This document shows, piece by piece, positions 25,106 to 33,982 of a stretch of DNA of 64,000 nt (the first letter of the stretch is position 1; every line of letters starts with the position of its first letter). The notes under the pieces are model-generated. The model ran no database searches. It had not been told where the DNA came from and saw only the letters and a list, made by a program, of their open reading frames with translations. Both the position numbers and the translations under genes were made by a program. The stretch comes from Vibrio metoecus (GTDB lineage: Bacteria > Pseudomonadota > Gammaproteobacteria > Enterobacterales > Vibrionaceae), in the NCBI RefSeq assembly GCF_009665255.1, contig NZ_CP035686.1, positions 806,001 through 870,000 on the forward strand, written 5' to 3'.

Positions 25106-27475
25106 ATGAACTTGGAGCGTTCCGAGCGTATCGAGATCCCCGTACTACCCCTGCGCGATGTGGTTGTCTATCCACACATGGTCATTCCTTTGTTTGTTGG
25201 CCGAGAAAAATCGATCCAGTGCCTTGAAGCGGCGATGGATAACAACAAGCAAGTCTTGTTAGTAGCGCAAAAGAAAGCGGAAACCGATGAGCCGAAAGTG
25301 GCCGATTTATTTGAAGTCGGTACGGTAGCGACTATCTTACAACTGCTAAAACTTCCCGATGGCACCGTTAAAGTGCTGGTCGAAGGCCAGCAGCGCGCCA
25401 AAATCACTCAATTCTATGAAGAAGAGTATTTCTTTGCCGATGCCGAGTACTTGGTTACCCCAGAGCTGGATGAACGTGAACAAGAAGTTGTAGTTCGTAG
25501 TGCGATTAATCAGTTCGAAGGTTTTATCAAGCTCAATAAAAAGATTCCACCTGAAGTGCTTACTTCTCTCAACGGTATTGATGAAGCTGCGCGTTTAGCA
25601 GACACCATTGCAGCGCATATGCCGCTGAAATTGGTGGATAAGCAAAAGGTGCTCGAACTGCTCGATGTGACAGAGCGTTTAGAATTCTTGATGGGGCAGA
25701 TGGAGTCCGAAATCGATCTGCTACAGGTTGAGAAGCGCATCCGTACCCGTGTTAAAAAGCAGATGGAAAAATCGCAGCGCGAATACTATCTGAATGAACA
25801 AATGAAAGCGATCCAGAAAGAATTAGGCGAGATGGATGATGCGCCGGATGAATTTGAAACGCTGAAAAAGAAAATCGAAGACTCAAAGATGCCGAAAGAG
25901 GCACGCGAGAAGACGGAACAAGAGCTGCATAAACTGAAAATGATGTCGCCAATGTCTGCGGAAGCCACCGTTGTGCGTAGCTATATCGATTGGATGGTGA
26001 GTGTTCCGTGGATTAAACGCAGTAAAGTGAAAAAGGATCTATCAAAAGCAGAAGAGATTCTTAATGCAGATCACTATGGTTTAGAACGCGTTAAAGAACG
26101 TATTTTGGAATATCTCGCAGTACAAAGCCGTATCAACAAACTCAAAGGCCCAATCCTATGTTTAGTAGGACCTCCAGGTGTGGGTAAAACGTCATTAGGA
26201 CGTTCGATTGCTGCTGCAACAGGACGCCAGTATGTGCGTATGGCTCTGGGTGGGGTGCGTGATGAAGCAGAGATTCGCGGCCACCGTCGTACCTATATTG
26301 GCTCGATGCCGGGCAAACTTATCCAGAAAATGGCGAAAGTTGGCGTGAAAAACCCGCTATTCCTGCTTGATGAAATCGACAAGATGTCATCTGACATGCG
26401 TGGCGATCCGGCTTCTGCACTGTTAGAGGTGCTTGACCCTGAGCAAAACAACTCGTTCAACGATCATTATCTGGAAGTGGATTACGATCTGTCCGATGTG
26501 ATGTTCGTGGCAACTTCAAACTCGATGAACATTCCGGGACCATTGTTGGATCGGATGGAAGTCATTCGTCTATCGGGTTACACCGAAGATGAAAAACTCA
26601 ACATTGCCAAAGACCACCTGGTTAGTAAGCAGATTGAGCGTAATGGTCTCAAACCCAGTGAAATCGTGATTGAAGATTCAGCCATCGTCGGCATTATCCG
26701 CTATTACACGCGTGAAGCGGGCGTACGTGGCCTTGAGCGTGAAATCTCGAAGATTTGTCGTAAAGCCGTGAAGAAAATTCTGCTCGATAAAGGGATGAAA
26801 ACCGTTGTCGTAAACCAACAAAACTTGAAAGAGTTTTTAGGTGTCCAACGTTTTGATTACGGCAAAGCAGAAGAGAGCAACCGTATCGGTCAAGTAAACG
26901 GCTTGGCGTGGACAGAAGTCGGCGGTGATTTATTGACAATCGAAACCCAATCGATGCCTGGGAAAGGTAAGCTCACCCAAACTGGTTCATTGGGCGATGT
27001 GATGCAAGAGTCGATTCAAGCGGCTATGACGGTGGTACGTTCACGTGCAGAAAAACTGGGCATCAACCCTGATTTCTACGAGAAAAAAGATATTCACGTC
27101 CATGTTCCTGAAGGCGCGACTCCTAAAGATGGACCAAGTGCGGGTATCGCCATGTGCACCGCACTGGTTTCTAGTTTGACGGGGAATCCAGTCAAAGCGG
27201 AAGTCGCCATGACCGGTGAAATCACTCTGCGTGGTGAAGTGCTACCGATTGGCGGTTTGAAAGAGAAACTACTGGCAGCACATCGCGGTGGTATCAAAAC
27301 GGTGCTGATCCCGAAAGATAATGAGCGTGATTTGGAAGAGATCCCAGATAATGTGATCGCCGATCTGCAAGTTCTTCCGGTACAGTGGATTGACGAGGTT
27401 CTCAAAGTTGCTTTAGAGCAAGACCCGACAGGGGTTAGCTTTGAGAGCAAAAAGAGTGATGCGCAGCAAAAATAA
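25106..27475 (+). CDS. lon: ATP-dependent protease Lon
   Basis: Start set at MNLERSERIEIPVLPLRDVVVYPHMV (25106), matching the E. coli N-terminus and preceded by GGAAGAGAG; 789 residues. N-terminal substrate-binding domain with coiled coil, Walker A GPPGVGKTSLGRS, Walker B FLLDEIDKM, and the Ser-Lys protease domain with GPSAGIAM (catalytic Ser) and the Lys in PVKAEVAMTGEITLRGEVLPIGGLKEK. Degrades misfolded and regulatory proteins. Own heat-shock promoter and terminator. Confidence 0.97.
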   Translation: MNLERSERIEIPVLPLRDVVVYPHMVIPLFVGREKSIQCLEAAMDNNKQVLLVAQKKAETDEPKVADLFEVGTVATILQLLKLPDGTVKVLVEGQQRAKITQFYEEEYFFADAEYLVTPELDEREQEVVVRSAINQFEGFIKLNKKIPPEVLTSLNGIDEAARLADTIAAHMPLKLVDKQKVLELLDVTERLEFLMGQMESEIDLLQVEKRIRTRVKKQMEKSQREYYLNEQMKAIQKELGEMDDAPDEFETLKKKIEDSKMPKEAREKTEQELHKLKMMSPMSAEATVVRSYIDWMVSVPWIKRSKVKKDLSKAEEILNADHYGLERVKERILEYLAVQSRINKLKGPILCLVGPPGVGKTSLGRSIAAATGRQYVRMALGGVRDEAEIRGHRRTYIGSMPGKLIQKMAKVGVKNPLFLLDEIDKMSSDMRGDPASALLEVLDPEQNNSFNDHYLEVDYDLSDVMFVATSNSMNIPGPLLDRMEVIRLSGYTEDEKLNIAKDHLVSKQIERNGLKPSEIVIEDSAIVGIIRYYTREAGVRGLEREISKICRKAVKKILLDKGMKTVVVNQQNLKEFLGVQRFDYGKAEESNRIGQVNGLAWTEVGGDLLTIETQSMPGKGKLTQTGSLGDVMQESIQAAMTVVRSRAEKLGINPDFYEKKDIHVHVPEGATPKDGPSAGIAMCTALVSSLTGNPVKAEVAMTGEITLRGEVLPIGGLKEKLLAAHRGGIKTVLIPKDNERDLEEIPDNVIADLQVLPVQWIDEVLKVALEQDPTGVSFESKKSDAQQK

Positions 27476-27485
27476 GTAAATCTTT

Positions 27486-27524
27486 ACGCTGATAGGTCTA
27501 AAAAGGCTTGTCAGCGTTTTTTTT
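27486..27524 (+). terminator. Intrinsic terminator of lon
   Basis: ACGCTGA...TCAGCGT stem with internal loop followed by eight T. Confidence 0.8.
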
Positions 27525-27650
27525 GGAAGCTAACGTTACTGTCAGTAGCTTGTAGCCCTGATGCAACAAGGCTTTAGGCTAGTTTAAAAACTTTAATGGA
27601 ACGAAATCGGCACCGATAAAATAATAACGGGTGACCAAAGGGGAATCACA

Positions 27651-27923
27651 GTGAATAAGACACAATTAGTAGAACAAATTGCAGCGAACGCAGATATCTC
27701 TAAAGCCTCTGCAGGCCGCGCTCTTGACGCATTCATCGAAGCAGTGAGTGGTACACTACAATCTGGTGACCAAGTGGCACTGGTTGGCTTTGGTACGTTC
27801 AGTGTACGTACTCGTGCAGCGCGTACCGGCCGTAACCCAAAAACTGGCGAAGAGATCAAAATCGCTGAAGCAAAAGTACCATCATTCAAAGCTGGTAAAG
27901 CGCTGAAAGACGCTTGCAACTAA
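27651..27923 (+). CDS. hupB: DNA-binding protein HU-beta
   Basis: 90 residues with GTG start. Complete HU fold: [11 protein letters not shown], the [22 protein letters not shown] beta-arm with the intercalating Pro, and the C-terminal [15 protein letters not shown]. Sequence-independent DNA bending and nucleoid organisation. Position after lon is conserved in enterics and vibrios. The Cys near the C-terminus is unusual compared with E. coli HU-beta but harmless. Confidence 0.95.
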
Positions 27924-27977
27924 TTTGAATGAAGATTTTGCACTTTTCTGCAAAATAAATTCGAACCTTTTGAAATT

Positions 27978-28006
27978 ATGCGCATCCTACTGATGCGCAT
28001 TTCTTT
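27978..28006 (+). terminator. Terminator of hupB
   Basis: ATGCGCATC / GATGCGCAT stem with a 5-nt loop followed by TTCTTTTTCT. Confidence 0.75.
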
Positions 28007-28075
28007 TTCTGATATTATCGCGCCATTCATTTTGGGCTGACGTGCCTGATATCAACCCCGGAGAGTAGTAGCACT

Positions 28076-29935
28076 ATGATGGATCGATTACGCGAAGGCG
28101 TGAACAGCATCGCGGTTAAAGTTATCCTTGGATTAATCATCCTGTCTTTCATTTTTGCTGGTGTAGGTAACTACCTGATCAGTGGCGGTAACAACACAGC
28201 CGCCAAAGTGGGTAAAGCAGAAATTAGTCGTGGTGACTTTGAGCAAGCCTATCAAAACGAACGTAACCGTATGCAAGCTCAATTGGGCGATTATTTCTCC
28301 AACTTACTGGCCGATCCGACTTATGTCGCATCTTTCCGTAAGTCAGTGTTGGACCGTATGGTGAATGATTTGCTTCTAGAACAACATGCGGCGTCGTTGG
28401 GTCTACGTGTGAGTGACCAGCAAGTGCGCCAAATGATTTTGGACATGCCTCAGTTCCAGTCACAAGGTCAGTTTGATCAAGAACTTTACCAAGCAGCCTT
28501 GCGTCGCGCCGGTTTTACACCAGACATGTTCGCGGAATATTTACGTAAAGATTTAGTCCGTAACCAATTAATGAGCGCATTGCAGGGCAGTGAGTTCAGT
28601 CTACCCGGTGAAGTGAATCTGCAAGATCAACTGATTTCTCAAACCCGAGATATCCGTACCATCACCCTATCGCTGGCGGACTTTGCGAAAAAAGTCACGC
28701 TCAGCGATGAAGAGATTCAACAGTATTACAAGGCCAATACAGAACGCTTTACTCGCCCTGAGCAGATGAAAGTGTCCTATGTTGAGCTGTCTGCTGACGC
28801 ACTGAAAAAGCAGATCATGATTGATGATGAAGCTGCGCAAGAGTATTACCAAGAGCACCTTGATAAATATTCAACCGCTGAACAGCGAAAAGTGAGCCAT
28901 ATCCTCGTTGAAGGCAGTGATGAGCAAAAAGCGCAAGCGATTCTAGATGAACTGAACGCGGGTGCTGATTTTGCAACTGTTGCAAAAGAAAAATCGCAAG
29001 ATGTTGGCAGCGCACAAGAAGGTGGATCACTCGGTTGGATCGAGCGTGACACGATGGATCCAGCGTTTGAAGCGGCCGCTTTTGCATTGACCGAAAATGG
29101 GCAAATTTCTGGCTTAGTTAAGTCTGAGTTTGGCTATCACATTATTCGTTTGGATGAAGTGAAAGCTCCAGTTGTTAAGCCATATAGCGAAGTTGTGGAA
29201 GCGATTAAACAAGAATTGGTCGATCAGCAAGCTTTAGATACGTTCTATGCAAAACAAAGTGAACTTGAAAAGCTAGCTTTTGAACACTCGGATTCTTTGG
29301 ATGAAGCCGCGAAAGCGATTTCCGCTACGGTACAACACACGGATTTTATTTCGGCTGAACAAGCGCCTGAACTGTTAGCTGCACCTGCTGTGCTGCAAGC
29401 GTTAAAAACTCCAGAAGTGAAAGAAGATGGCTTAAATTCAGAAGTGATCGAAGTTGCTCCTGAGCATGTGATTGTGGTGCGTGTTGAAGAATCACGCCCA
29501 GAAACGGTATTGCCTTTAGAAGAAGTGAAACCTCAAGTGGTTGAACAACTTTCACGAATGAAAGGCGAGCAGCAGGCTCTTGAGTTAGGGAATCAGTTAG
29601 TTGCGTCACTGAAATCAGGCAAGATGGATGTGTTAGCTGAAAACGGCGTTGCCTTTGGTGAATTGCAAATGATTGATCGTAGTTCACCACTCGCGAATAC
29701 CGTCTACGCAATGGTTAAACCACAAGATGGCACAAAAGGTTACGCACAAGCGAAAGACTTTGATGGCAACGTAGTGGTGATTGAACTCGATAAAGTCGAG
29801 AGTAAAGTAACACCGGCTTATCATGAGCAAATTGCCACCCAGTTATCACGCATTGGTTCACAACAAGACTTAGCGGGCGTGATCAGCGTACTGCGTCAAA
29901 ACACAGATATTGAGTATCATATTGCGACTGAATAA
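28076..29935 (+). CDS. ppiD: Periplasmic folding chaperone PpiD (parvulin-type)
   Basis: 619 residues: short cytoplasmic start MMDRLREG, one membrane anchor (about 16-34), an SurA_N-like chaperone domain, a parvulin domain at about 262-360 (VSHILVEGSDEQKAQAILDELNAGADFATVAKEKSQD and GYHIIRLDEV) and a C-terminal chaperone region. Anchored to the inner membrane near SecYEG, it helps outer-membrane proteins fold. Follows hupB as in E. coli; the GGAGAG before the start fits. Confidence 0.94.
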   Translation: MMDRLREGVNSIAVKVILGLIILSFIFAGVGNYLISGGNNTAAKVGKAEISRGDFEQAYQNERNRMQAQLGDYFSNLLADPTYVASFRKSVLDRMVNDLLLEQHAASLGLRVSDQQVRQMILDMPQFQSQGQFDQELYQAALRRAGFTPDMFAEYLRKDLVRNQLMSALQGSEFSLPGEVNLQDQLISQTRDIRTITLSLADFAKKVTLSDEEIQQYYKANTERFTRPEQMKVSYVELSADALKKQIMIDDEAAQEYYQEHLDKYSTAEQRKVSHILVEGSDEQKAQAILDELNAGADFATVAKEKSQDVGSAQEGGSLGWIERDTMDPAFEAAAFALTENGQISGLVKSEFGYHIIRLDEVKAPVVKPYSEVVEAIKQELVDQQALDTFYAKQSELEKLAFEHSDSLDEAAKAISATVQHTDFISAEQAPELLAAPAVLQALKTPEVKEDGLNSEVIEVAPEHVIVVRVEESRPETVLPLEEVKPQVVEQLSRMKGEQQALELGNQLVASLKSGKMDVLAENGVAFGELQMIDRSSPLANTVYAMVKPQDGTKGYAQAKDFDGNVVVIELDKVESKVTPAYHEQIATQLSRIGSQQDLAGVISVLRQNTDIEYHIATE

Positions 29936-29966
29936 TCATTCAGATTGTAATTGATATGTTTAAAGA

Positions 29967-29996
29967 AACGGGCTACAGCAGTAGCCCGTTCTATTT
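29967..29996 (+). terminator. Terminator of ppiD
   Basis: AACGGGCTAC / GTAGCCCGTT stem with AGCA loop followed by CTATTTAT. Confidence 0.8.
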
Positions 29997-30068
29997 ATAA
30001 CACCTTGAAATATGCATCATAACTATCCTAGTTATGATGTCCCTCTATAACCAAAACGAGGGTCAACT

Positions 30069-30380
30069 ATGCAATTCAAAACTAAATTAATCATACTGCT
30101 ACTTTCACTCTGCCTGCCAACACTGCCAGTATTGGCAAATGCGGAGGAAACAGTGCCTGAAGCTCAAGTCGAAGAAGGCATTGTTATTACTGTGAATATT
30201 AATACGGCTTCGGCAGAAGAGTTAGCCACGTTACTAAAAGGCATTGGTGTAAAGAAAGCACAGGCGATAGTGGAATATCGTGAAGCAAATGGGCCTTTCT
30301 TGACTATTGATGACCTTGCTAAGGTAAAAGGAATCGGTGACGCGACTGTCCGCAATAATGCCGCAAGGATCTTGTTATAA
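30069..30380 (+). CDS. ComEA-family helix-hairpin-helix DNA-binding protein
   Basis: 103 residues with a signal peptide (cleavage near LANA-EE) and a C-terminal double helix-hairpin-helix: VNINTASAEELATLLKGIGVKKAQAIVEYREANGPF and LAKVKGIGDATVRNNAARIL. Periplasmic ComEA pulls incoming DNA through the outer membrane during natural transformation in Vibrio cholerae, so this is a candidate comEA. Small soluble ComEA-like proteins with unclear roles also exist. Preceded by GAGGGTC. Confidence 0.85.
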   Translation: MQFKTKLIILLLSLCLPTLPVLANAEETVPEAQVEEGIVITVNINTASAEELATLLKGIGVKKAQAIVEYREANGPFLTIDDLAKVKGIGDATVRNNAARILL

Positions 30381-30400
30381 ATCGTGTTTTGGATTCATTT

Positions 30401-30429
30401 TAACCCGGTTAATACCGGGTTAATTTTTT
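30401..30429 (+). terminator. Terminator downstream of the ComEA-like gene
   Basis: TAACCCGGT / ACCGGGTTA stem followed by ATTTTTTG. Confidence 0.85.
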
Positions 30430-30556
30430 GATTAACCGTGTTTTTGTTGGTTAATCCAGACTCTTACCTAGCACAGAAGCGCCTTTACACTTATAATTCT
30501 TCGCCGAAAATGCGGACGTAATATCGGCCGCCTAAAACTAGAAAGTGGAGAAACGC

Positions 30557-31234
30557 ATGTCCTCTCATACGCCAGTTGTTACCGTCGATGGCCCGAGCGG
30601 TGCAGGTAAAGGCACACTATGCATGTTGTTGGCTAGAAAGCTCGGTTTTCAACTGCTAGATTCTGGTGCGATTTATCGTGTATTAGCTCTAGCGGCCATT
30701 CATCACGGAGTGGATCTTGAATCAGAAGAGGCTTTAGTCCCTCTAGCGACTCACCTCGATGTACAGTTCATTGCCGAGGGTGACTTAGTGAAAGTCATTC
30801 TCGAAGGCGAAGATGTTTCTCGCGAATTACGCAAAGAAGAAACCGGTATGGCAGCCTCAAAAGTCGCGGCATTACCTCGAGTTCGTGAAGCTCTTTTGCG
30901 CCGTCAACGCGCATTTGCGAATGGCAATGGTTTAGTCGCTGACGGCCGCGATATGGGCACTGTGGTTTTTCCAAGCGCAGAAGCCAAAATTTTCCTTGAT
31001 GCGAGTGCAGAAGAAAGAGCCCGTAGACGATTCAAGCAGTTGCAACTGAAAGGGCTTGATGTTAAATTTGACGCCCTTTTAAGCGAAATTCAGGAAAGAG
31101 ACGATCGCGATAGAAATCGTGCTGTTGCTCCTTTACGTCCTGCTGAAGACGCATTAGTGCTCGATTCAACCTCATTGACTATCGATGAAGTGGTAGAACA
31201 AGCGCTACAATATATCGAATCTAAACTGGTGTGA
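30557..31234 (+). CDS. cmk: Cytidylate kinase
   Basis: Start set at MSSHTPVVTVDGPSGAGKG (30557), with GGAG upstream; the frame also opens at a GTG at 30545. P-loop GPSGAGKGT, DSGAIYR in the NMP-binding region, and DGRDMGTVVFPSAEAKIFLDA are diagnostic. Phosphorylates CMP/dCMP in pyrimidine salvage. 225 residues, standard length. Immediately upstream of rpsA, the conserved order. Confidence 0.96.
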   Translation: MSSHTPVVTVDGPSGAGKGTLCMLLARKLGFQLLDSGAIYRVLALAAIHHGVDLESEEALVPLATHLDVQFIAEGDLVKVILEGEDVSRELRKEETGMAASKVAALPRVREALLRRQRAFANGNGLVADGRDMGTVVFPSAEAKIFLDASAEERARRRFKQLQLKGLDVKFDALLSEIQERDDRDRNRAVAPLRPAEDALVLDSTSLTIDEVVEQALQYIESKLV

Positions 31235-31342
31235 GTGAATCACGCTAAGTAAGAACGTCGGTCGCAAGGATGATGGCTGGCGAATTTAATAACCCCATGT
31301 GGTAGGACACCCGTGGCCGTTTACTTATTGAAGATTAAATAA
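31235..31342 (+). promoter_or_regulatory. Probable ribosomal protein S1 autoregulatory leader
   Basis: 108-nt leader between cmk and rpsA with GGA triplets in predicted hairpin positions (31268-31270 and 31305-31307); one is in a loop closed by CCAtGTG / CACcCGTGG. S1 is known to repress its own translation through GGA-containing leader hairpins in E. coli. The match here is structural, not a sequence-level proof. Confidence 0.45.
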
Positions 31343-33013
31343 ATGACTGAATCTTTTGCTCAACTCTTTGAAGAGTTTCTGAACGAGACCCAATTCCAAC
31401 AAGGTACCATCGTTAAAGGTACTGTAGTAGCAATCGAGAACGGCTACGTTCTGGTTGATGCTGGCCTGAAGTCTGAGTCTGCTATCCCTGCTGAACAATT
31501 CAAGAACGCTGCTGGCGAACTAGAAGTTCAAGTTGGTTCTCAAGTAGACGTAGCTCTGGACGCGGTTGAAGATGGTTTCGGCGAAACTCAACTTTCTCGT
31601 GAGAAAGCGAAGCGCCATGAAGCTTGGATCGTACTTGAAAAAGCTTACGAAGAAGCTGCAACTGTTATCGGTATCATTAACGGTAAAGTTAAAGGTGGTT
31701 TCACTGTTGAACTGAACGGTATCCGTGCGTTCCTGCCAGGTTCTCTGGTTGATGTACGTCCAATCCGTGACACTGCTCACCTAGAAAACAAAGAGCTAGA
31801 GTTCAAAGTTATCAAGCTAGACCAGAAGCGTAACAACGTTGTTGTTTCTCGTCGTGCAGTTATCGAATCTGAAAGCAGCGTAGAGCGTGATGAACTGCTT
31901 GAAACTCTGCAAGAAGGTACTGAAGTTAAAGGTATCGTTAAGAACCTGACTGACTACGGTGCATTCGTTGATCTGGGCGGCGTTGACGGTCTGCTACACA
32001 TCACTGACATGGCTTGGAAACGCGTTAAGCATCCATCAGAAATCGTTAACGTTGGTGACGAGATCCTAGTTAAAGTACTGAAGTTCGATCGTGATCGTAC
32101 TCGCGTATCTCTAGGTCTGAAACAGCTGGGCGAAGATCCATGGGTAGCAATCGCTAAGCGTTACCCAGAAGGTCACAAACTGTCTGGCCGTGTAACTAAC
32201 CTGACTGACTACGGCTGCTTCGTTGAAATCGAAGAAGGCGTTGAAGGTCTAGTACACGTTTCTGAAATGGACTGGACTAACAAGAACATCCACCCATCTA
32301 AAGTTGTTAATGTTGGCGACGAAGTTGAGGTTATGGTTCTGGATATCGACGAAGAACGTCGTCGTATCTCTCTAGGCCTGAAACAGTGTAAAGCTAACCC
32401 ATGGCAATCATTCGCTGAAGCGCAAGCTAAAGGCGACAAAGTAACTGGTAAGATCAAGTCTATCACTGACTTTGGTATCTTCATCGGTCTAGACGGCGGT
32501 ATCGACGGTCTGGTTCACCTGTCTGACATCTCTTGGAACGTACCAGGAGAAGAAGCAGTTCGTGAATTCAAGAAAGGCGACGAAATCTCTGCAGTTGTTC
32601 TAGCAGTAGACGCTGAGCGTGAGCGTATTTCTCTGGGCATCAAGCAAATGGAAAATGATCCATTCAACGCTTATGTATCAGACAACAAGAAAGGTGCTCT
32701 GGTTAACGGTACTGTAACTGCAGTTGACGCTAAAGGCGCAACCATCGAGCTGGAAGACGGCGTAGAAGGTTACATCCGCGCTTCTGAAGTATCACGTGAT
32801 CGTATCGAAGATGCATCACTGATCCTGAGCGTTGGTGACAAAGTTGAAGCGAAATTTACTGGTGTTGACCGTAAAAACCGCGTAATCAACCTGTCTATCA
32901 AAGCGAAAGACGAAGCTGAAGAGCAAGAAGTAATGGCAACTCTGAACAAGCAAGATGAAGCTGCGTTCGGTAATGCTATGGCTGACGCTTTCAAAGCGGC
33001 GAAAGGCGAATAA
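31343..33013 (+). CDS. rpsA: 30S ribosomal protein S1
   Basis: 556 residues with six S1 (OB-fold) repeats, seen by the recurring pattern GTVxxIENGYVLVDAG, TDYGAFVDLGGVDGLLHITDM, TDYGCFVEIEEGVEGLVHVSEM, TDFGIFIGLDGGIDGLVHLSDI and KGATIELEDGVEGYIRASEV. The first two bind the ribosome, the rest mRNA. Extreme codon bias (CTG, GTT, GAA) as for highly expressed genes. Followed by a strong terminator. Confidence 0.98.
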   Translation: MTESFAQLFEEFLNETQFQQGTIVKGTVVAIENGYVLVDAGLKSESAIPAEQFKNAAGELEVQVGSQVDVALDAVEDGFGETQLSREKAKRHEAWIVLEKAYEEAATVIGIINGKVKGGFTVELNGIRAFLPGSLVDVRPIRDTAHLENKELEFKVIKLDQKRNNVVVSRRAVIESESSVERDELLETLQEGTEVKGIVKNLTDYGAFVDLGGVDGLLHITDMAWKRVKHPSEIVNVGDEILVKVLKFDRDRTRVSLGLKQLGEDPWVAIAKRYPEGHKLSGRVTNLTDYGCFVEIEEGVEGLVHVSEMDWTNKNIHPSKVVNVGDEVEVMVLDIDEERRRISLGLKQCKANPWQSFAEAQAKGDKVTGKIKSITDFGIFIGLDGGIDGLVHLSDISWNVPGEEAVREFKKGDEISAVVLAVDAERERISLGIKQMENDPFNAYVSDNKKGALVNGTVTAVDAKGATIELEDGVEGYIRASEVSRDRIEDASLILSVGDKVEAKFTGVDRKNRVINLSIKAKDEAEEQEVMATLNKQDEAAFGNAMADAFKAAKGE

Positions 33014-33032
33014 TAGCCAAACGCTAAAAGAT

Positions 33033-33059
33033 AAAAGGAGCCGCAAGGCTCCTTTTTTG
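33033..33059 (+). terminator. Terminator of rpsA
   Basis: AAAAGGAGCC-GCAA-GGCTCCTTTT stem with T run. Confidence 0.9.
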
Positions 33060-33265
33060 TCTTTGTAATCTCATGATCGCGACCTAAGATTCACGATGAA
33101 AAGTTGCGAAAGTGCAGTTGAGCGCTCACTCTTATCAATAGCACCACAAACCCGATGTGAGATCTCGCCCAACGCCGAGTTCTTTTTCTACAATATAAAT
33201 CAAGTGTTTGTTGGAATTGATATTACTGACTATAATTAAGCAGTAAAAACTCGAAGAGGGAAACT

Positions 33266-33544
33266 ATGACTAAGTCCGAATTGATTGAAAGACTCTGTGC
33301 AGAACAAACACATCTATCTGCAAAAGAGATCGAAGATGCGGTAAAAAATATCCTTGAGCATATGGCCTCTACGTTAGAAGCGGGTGAGCGCATCGAGATT
33401 CGTGGTTTCGGTAGCTTTTCCTTGCACTATCGTGAGCCTCGTGTTGGTCGCAATCCTAAAACTGGCGATAAGGTTGAACTGGAAGGTAAATACGTTCCAC
33501 ACTTTAAACCAGGCAAAGAGTTACGTGAACGCGTTAACTTGTAA
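33266..33544 (+). CDS. ihfB: Integration host factor beta subunit
   Basis: 92 residues. MTKSELIERL start, IEIRGFGSFSLHYREPRVGRNPKTGDKVEL arm with the intercalating Pro, and VPHFKPGKELRERVNL end are IhfB-specific. Forms the IHF heterodimer that bends DNA at sites used in sigma54 promoters, replication and recombination. AGAGGG precedes the start. Follows rpsA as usual. Confidence 0.96.
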   Translation: MTKSELIERLCAEQTHLSAKEIEDAVKNILEHMASTLEAGERIEIRGFGSFSLHYREPRVGRNPKTGDKVELEGKYVPHFKPGKELRERVNL

Positions 33545-33572
33545 TAGGTATTGAGTAAAGTTTGTTCATATA

Positions 33573-33605
33573 AGCGGCATGCTGATTCAGTGTGCCGCTT
33601 TTTTA
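33573..33605 (+). terminator. Terminator of ihfB
   Basis: AAGCGGCA / TGCCGCTT stem with an internal loop followed by a T run. Confidence 0.85.
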
Positions 33606-33688
33606 TGAAAGCAAGCTTACTTAGCCGTGGTTTGTCTCGCCATTTTCCTGCATAATCTGTGTGCCAATTTGTGAAAAGGTAATGACTT

Positions 33689-33970
33689 ATGAAAATTATA
33701 AAGATAGTCGCCGTACTCGCTCTTTTCTTAATCGCATTAGCCCTAGGCTCTCAAAATCAGTCGGTTGTGGTTTTCAACTATTTGCTGGCTCAAGGTGAAT
33801 TTCATCTGTCTACATTGTTAGGTGGTGTTTTTATTATAGGTTTTGCTTGTGCAGGTGCGATCTTCGGAGCAATGCACCTGAAATCGCAGCTGAGAATCAG
33901 AAAATTGTCAAAACAGCTGAAATTAGCCAATCAGCAATCGGCGCCTGAAACTAAAGTGCATACCGGATAA
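33689..33970 (+). CDS. lapA: LPS assembly protein LapA (YciS)
   Basis: 93 residues with two membrane helices (about 5-20 and 42-64) and a cytoplasmic basic helix (KSQLRIRKLSKQLKLANQ). Partner of LapB in the FtsH-dependent control of LpxC and in LPS transport. 12 bp separate it from lapB. Confidence 0.88.
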   Translation: MKIIKIVAVLALFLIALALGSQNQSVVVFNYLLAQGEFHLSTLLGGVFIIGFACAGAIFGAMHLKSQLRIRKLSKQLKLANQQSAPETKVHTG

Positions 33971-33982
33971 GGCTGCTTTTCA

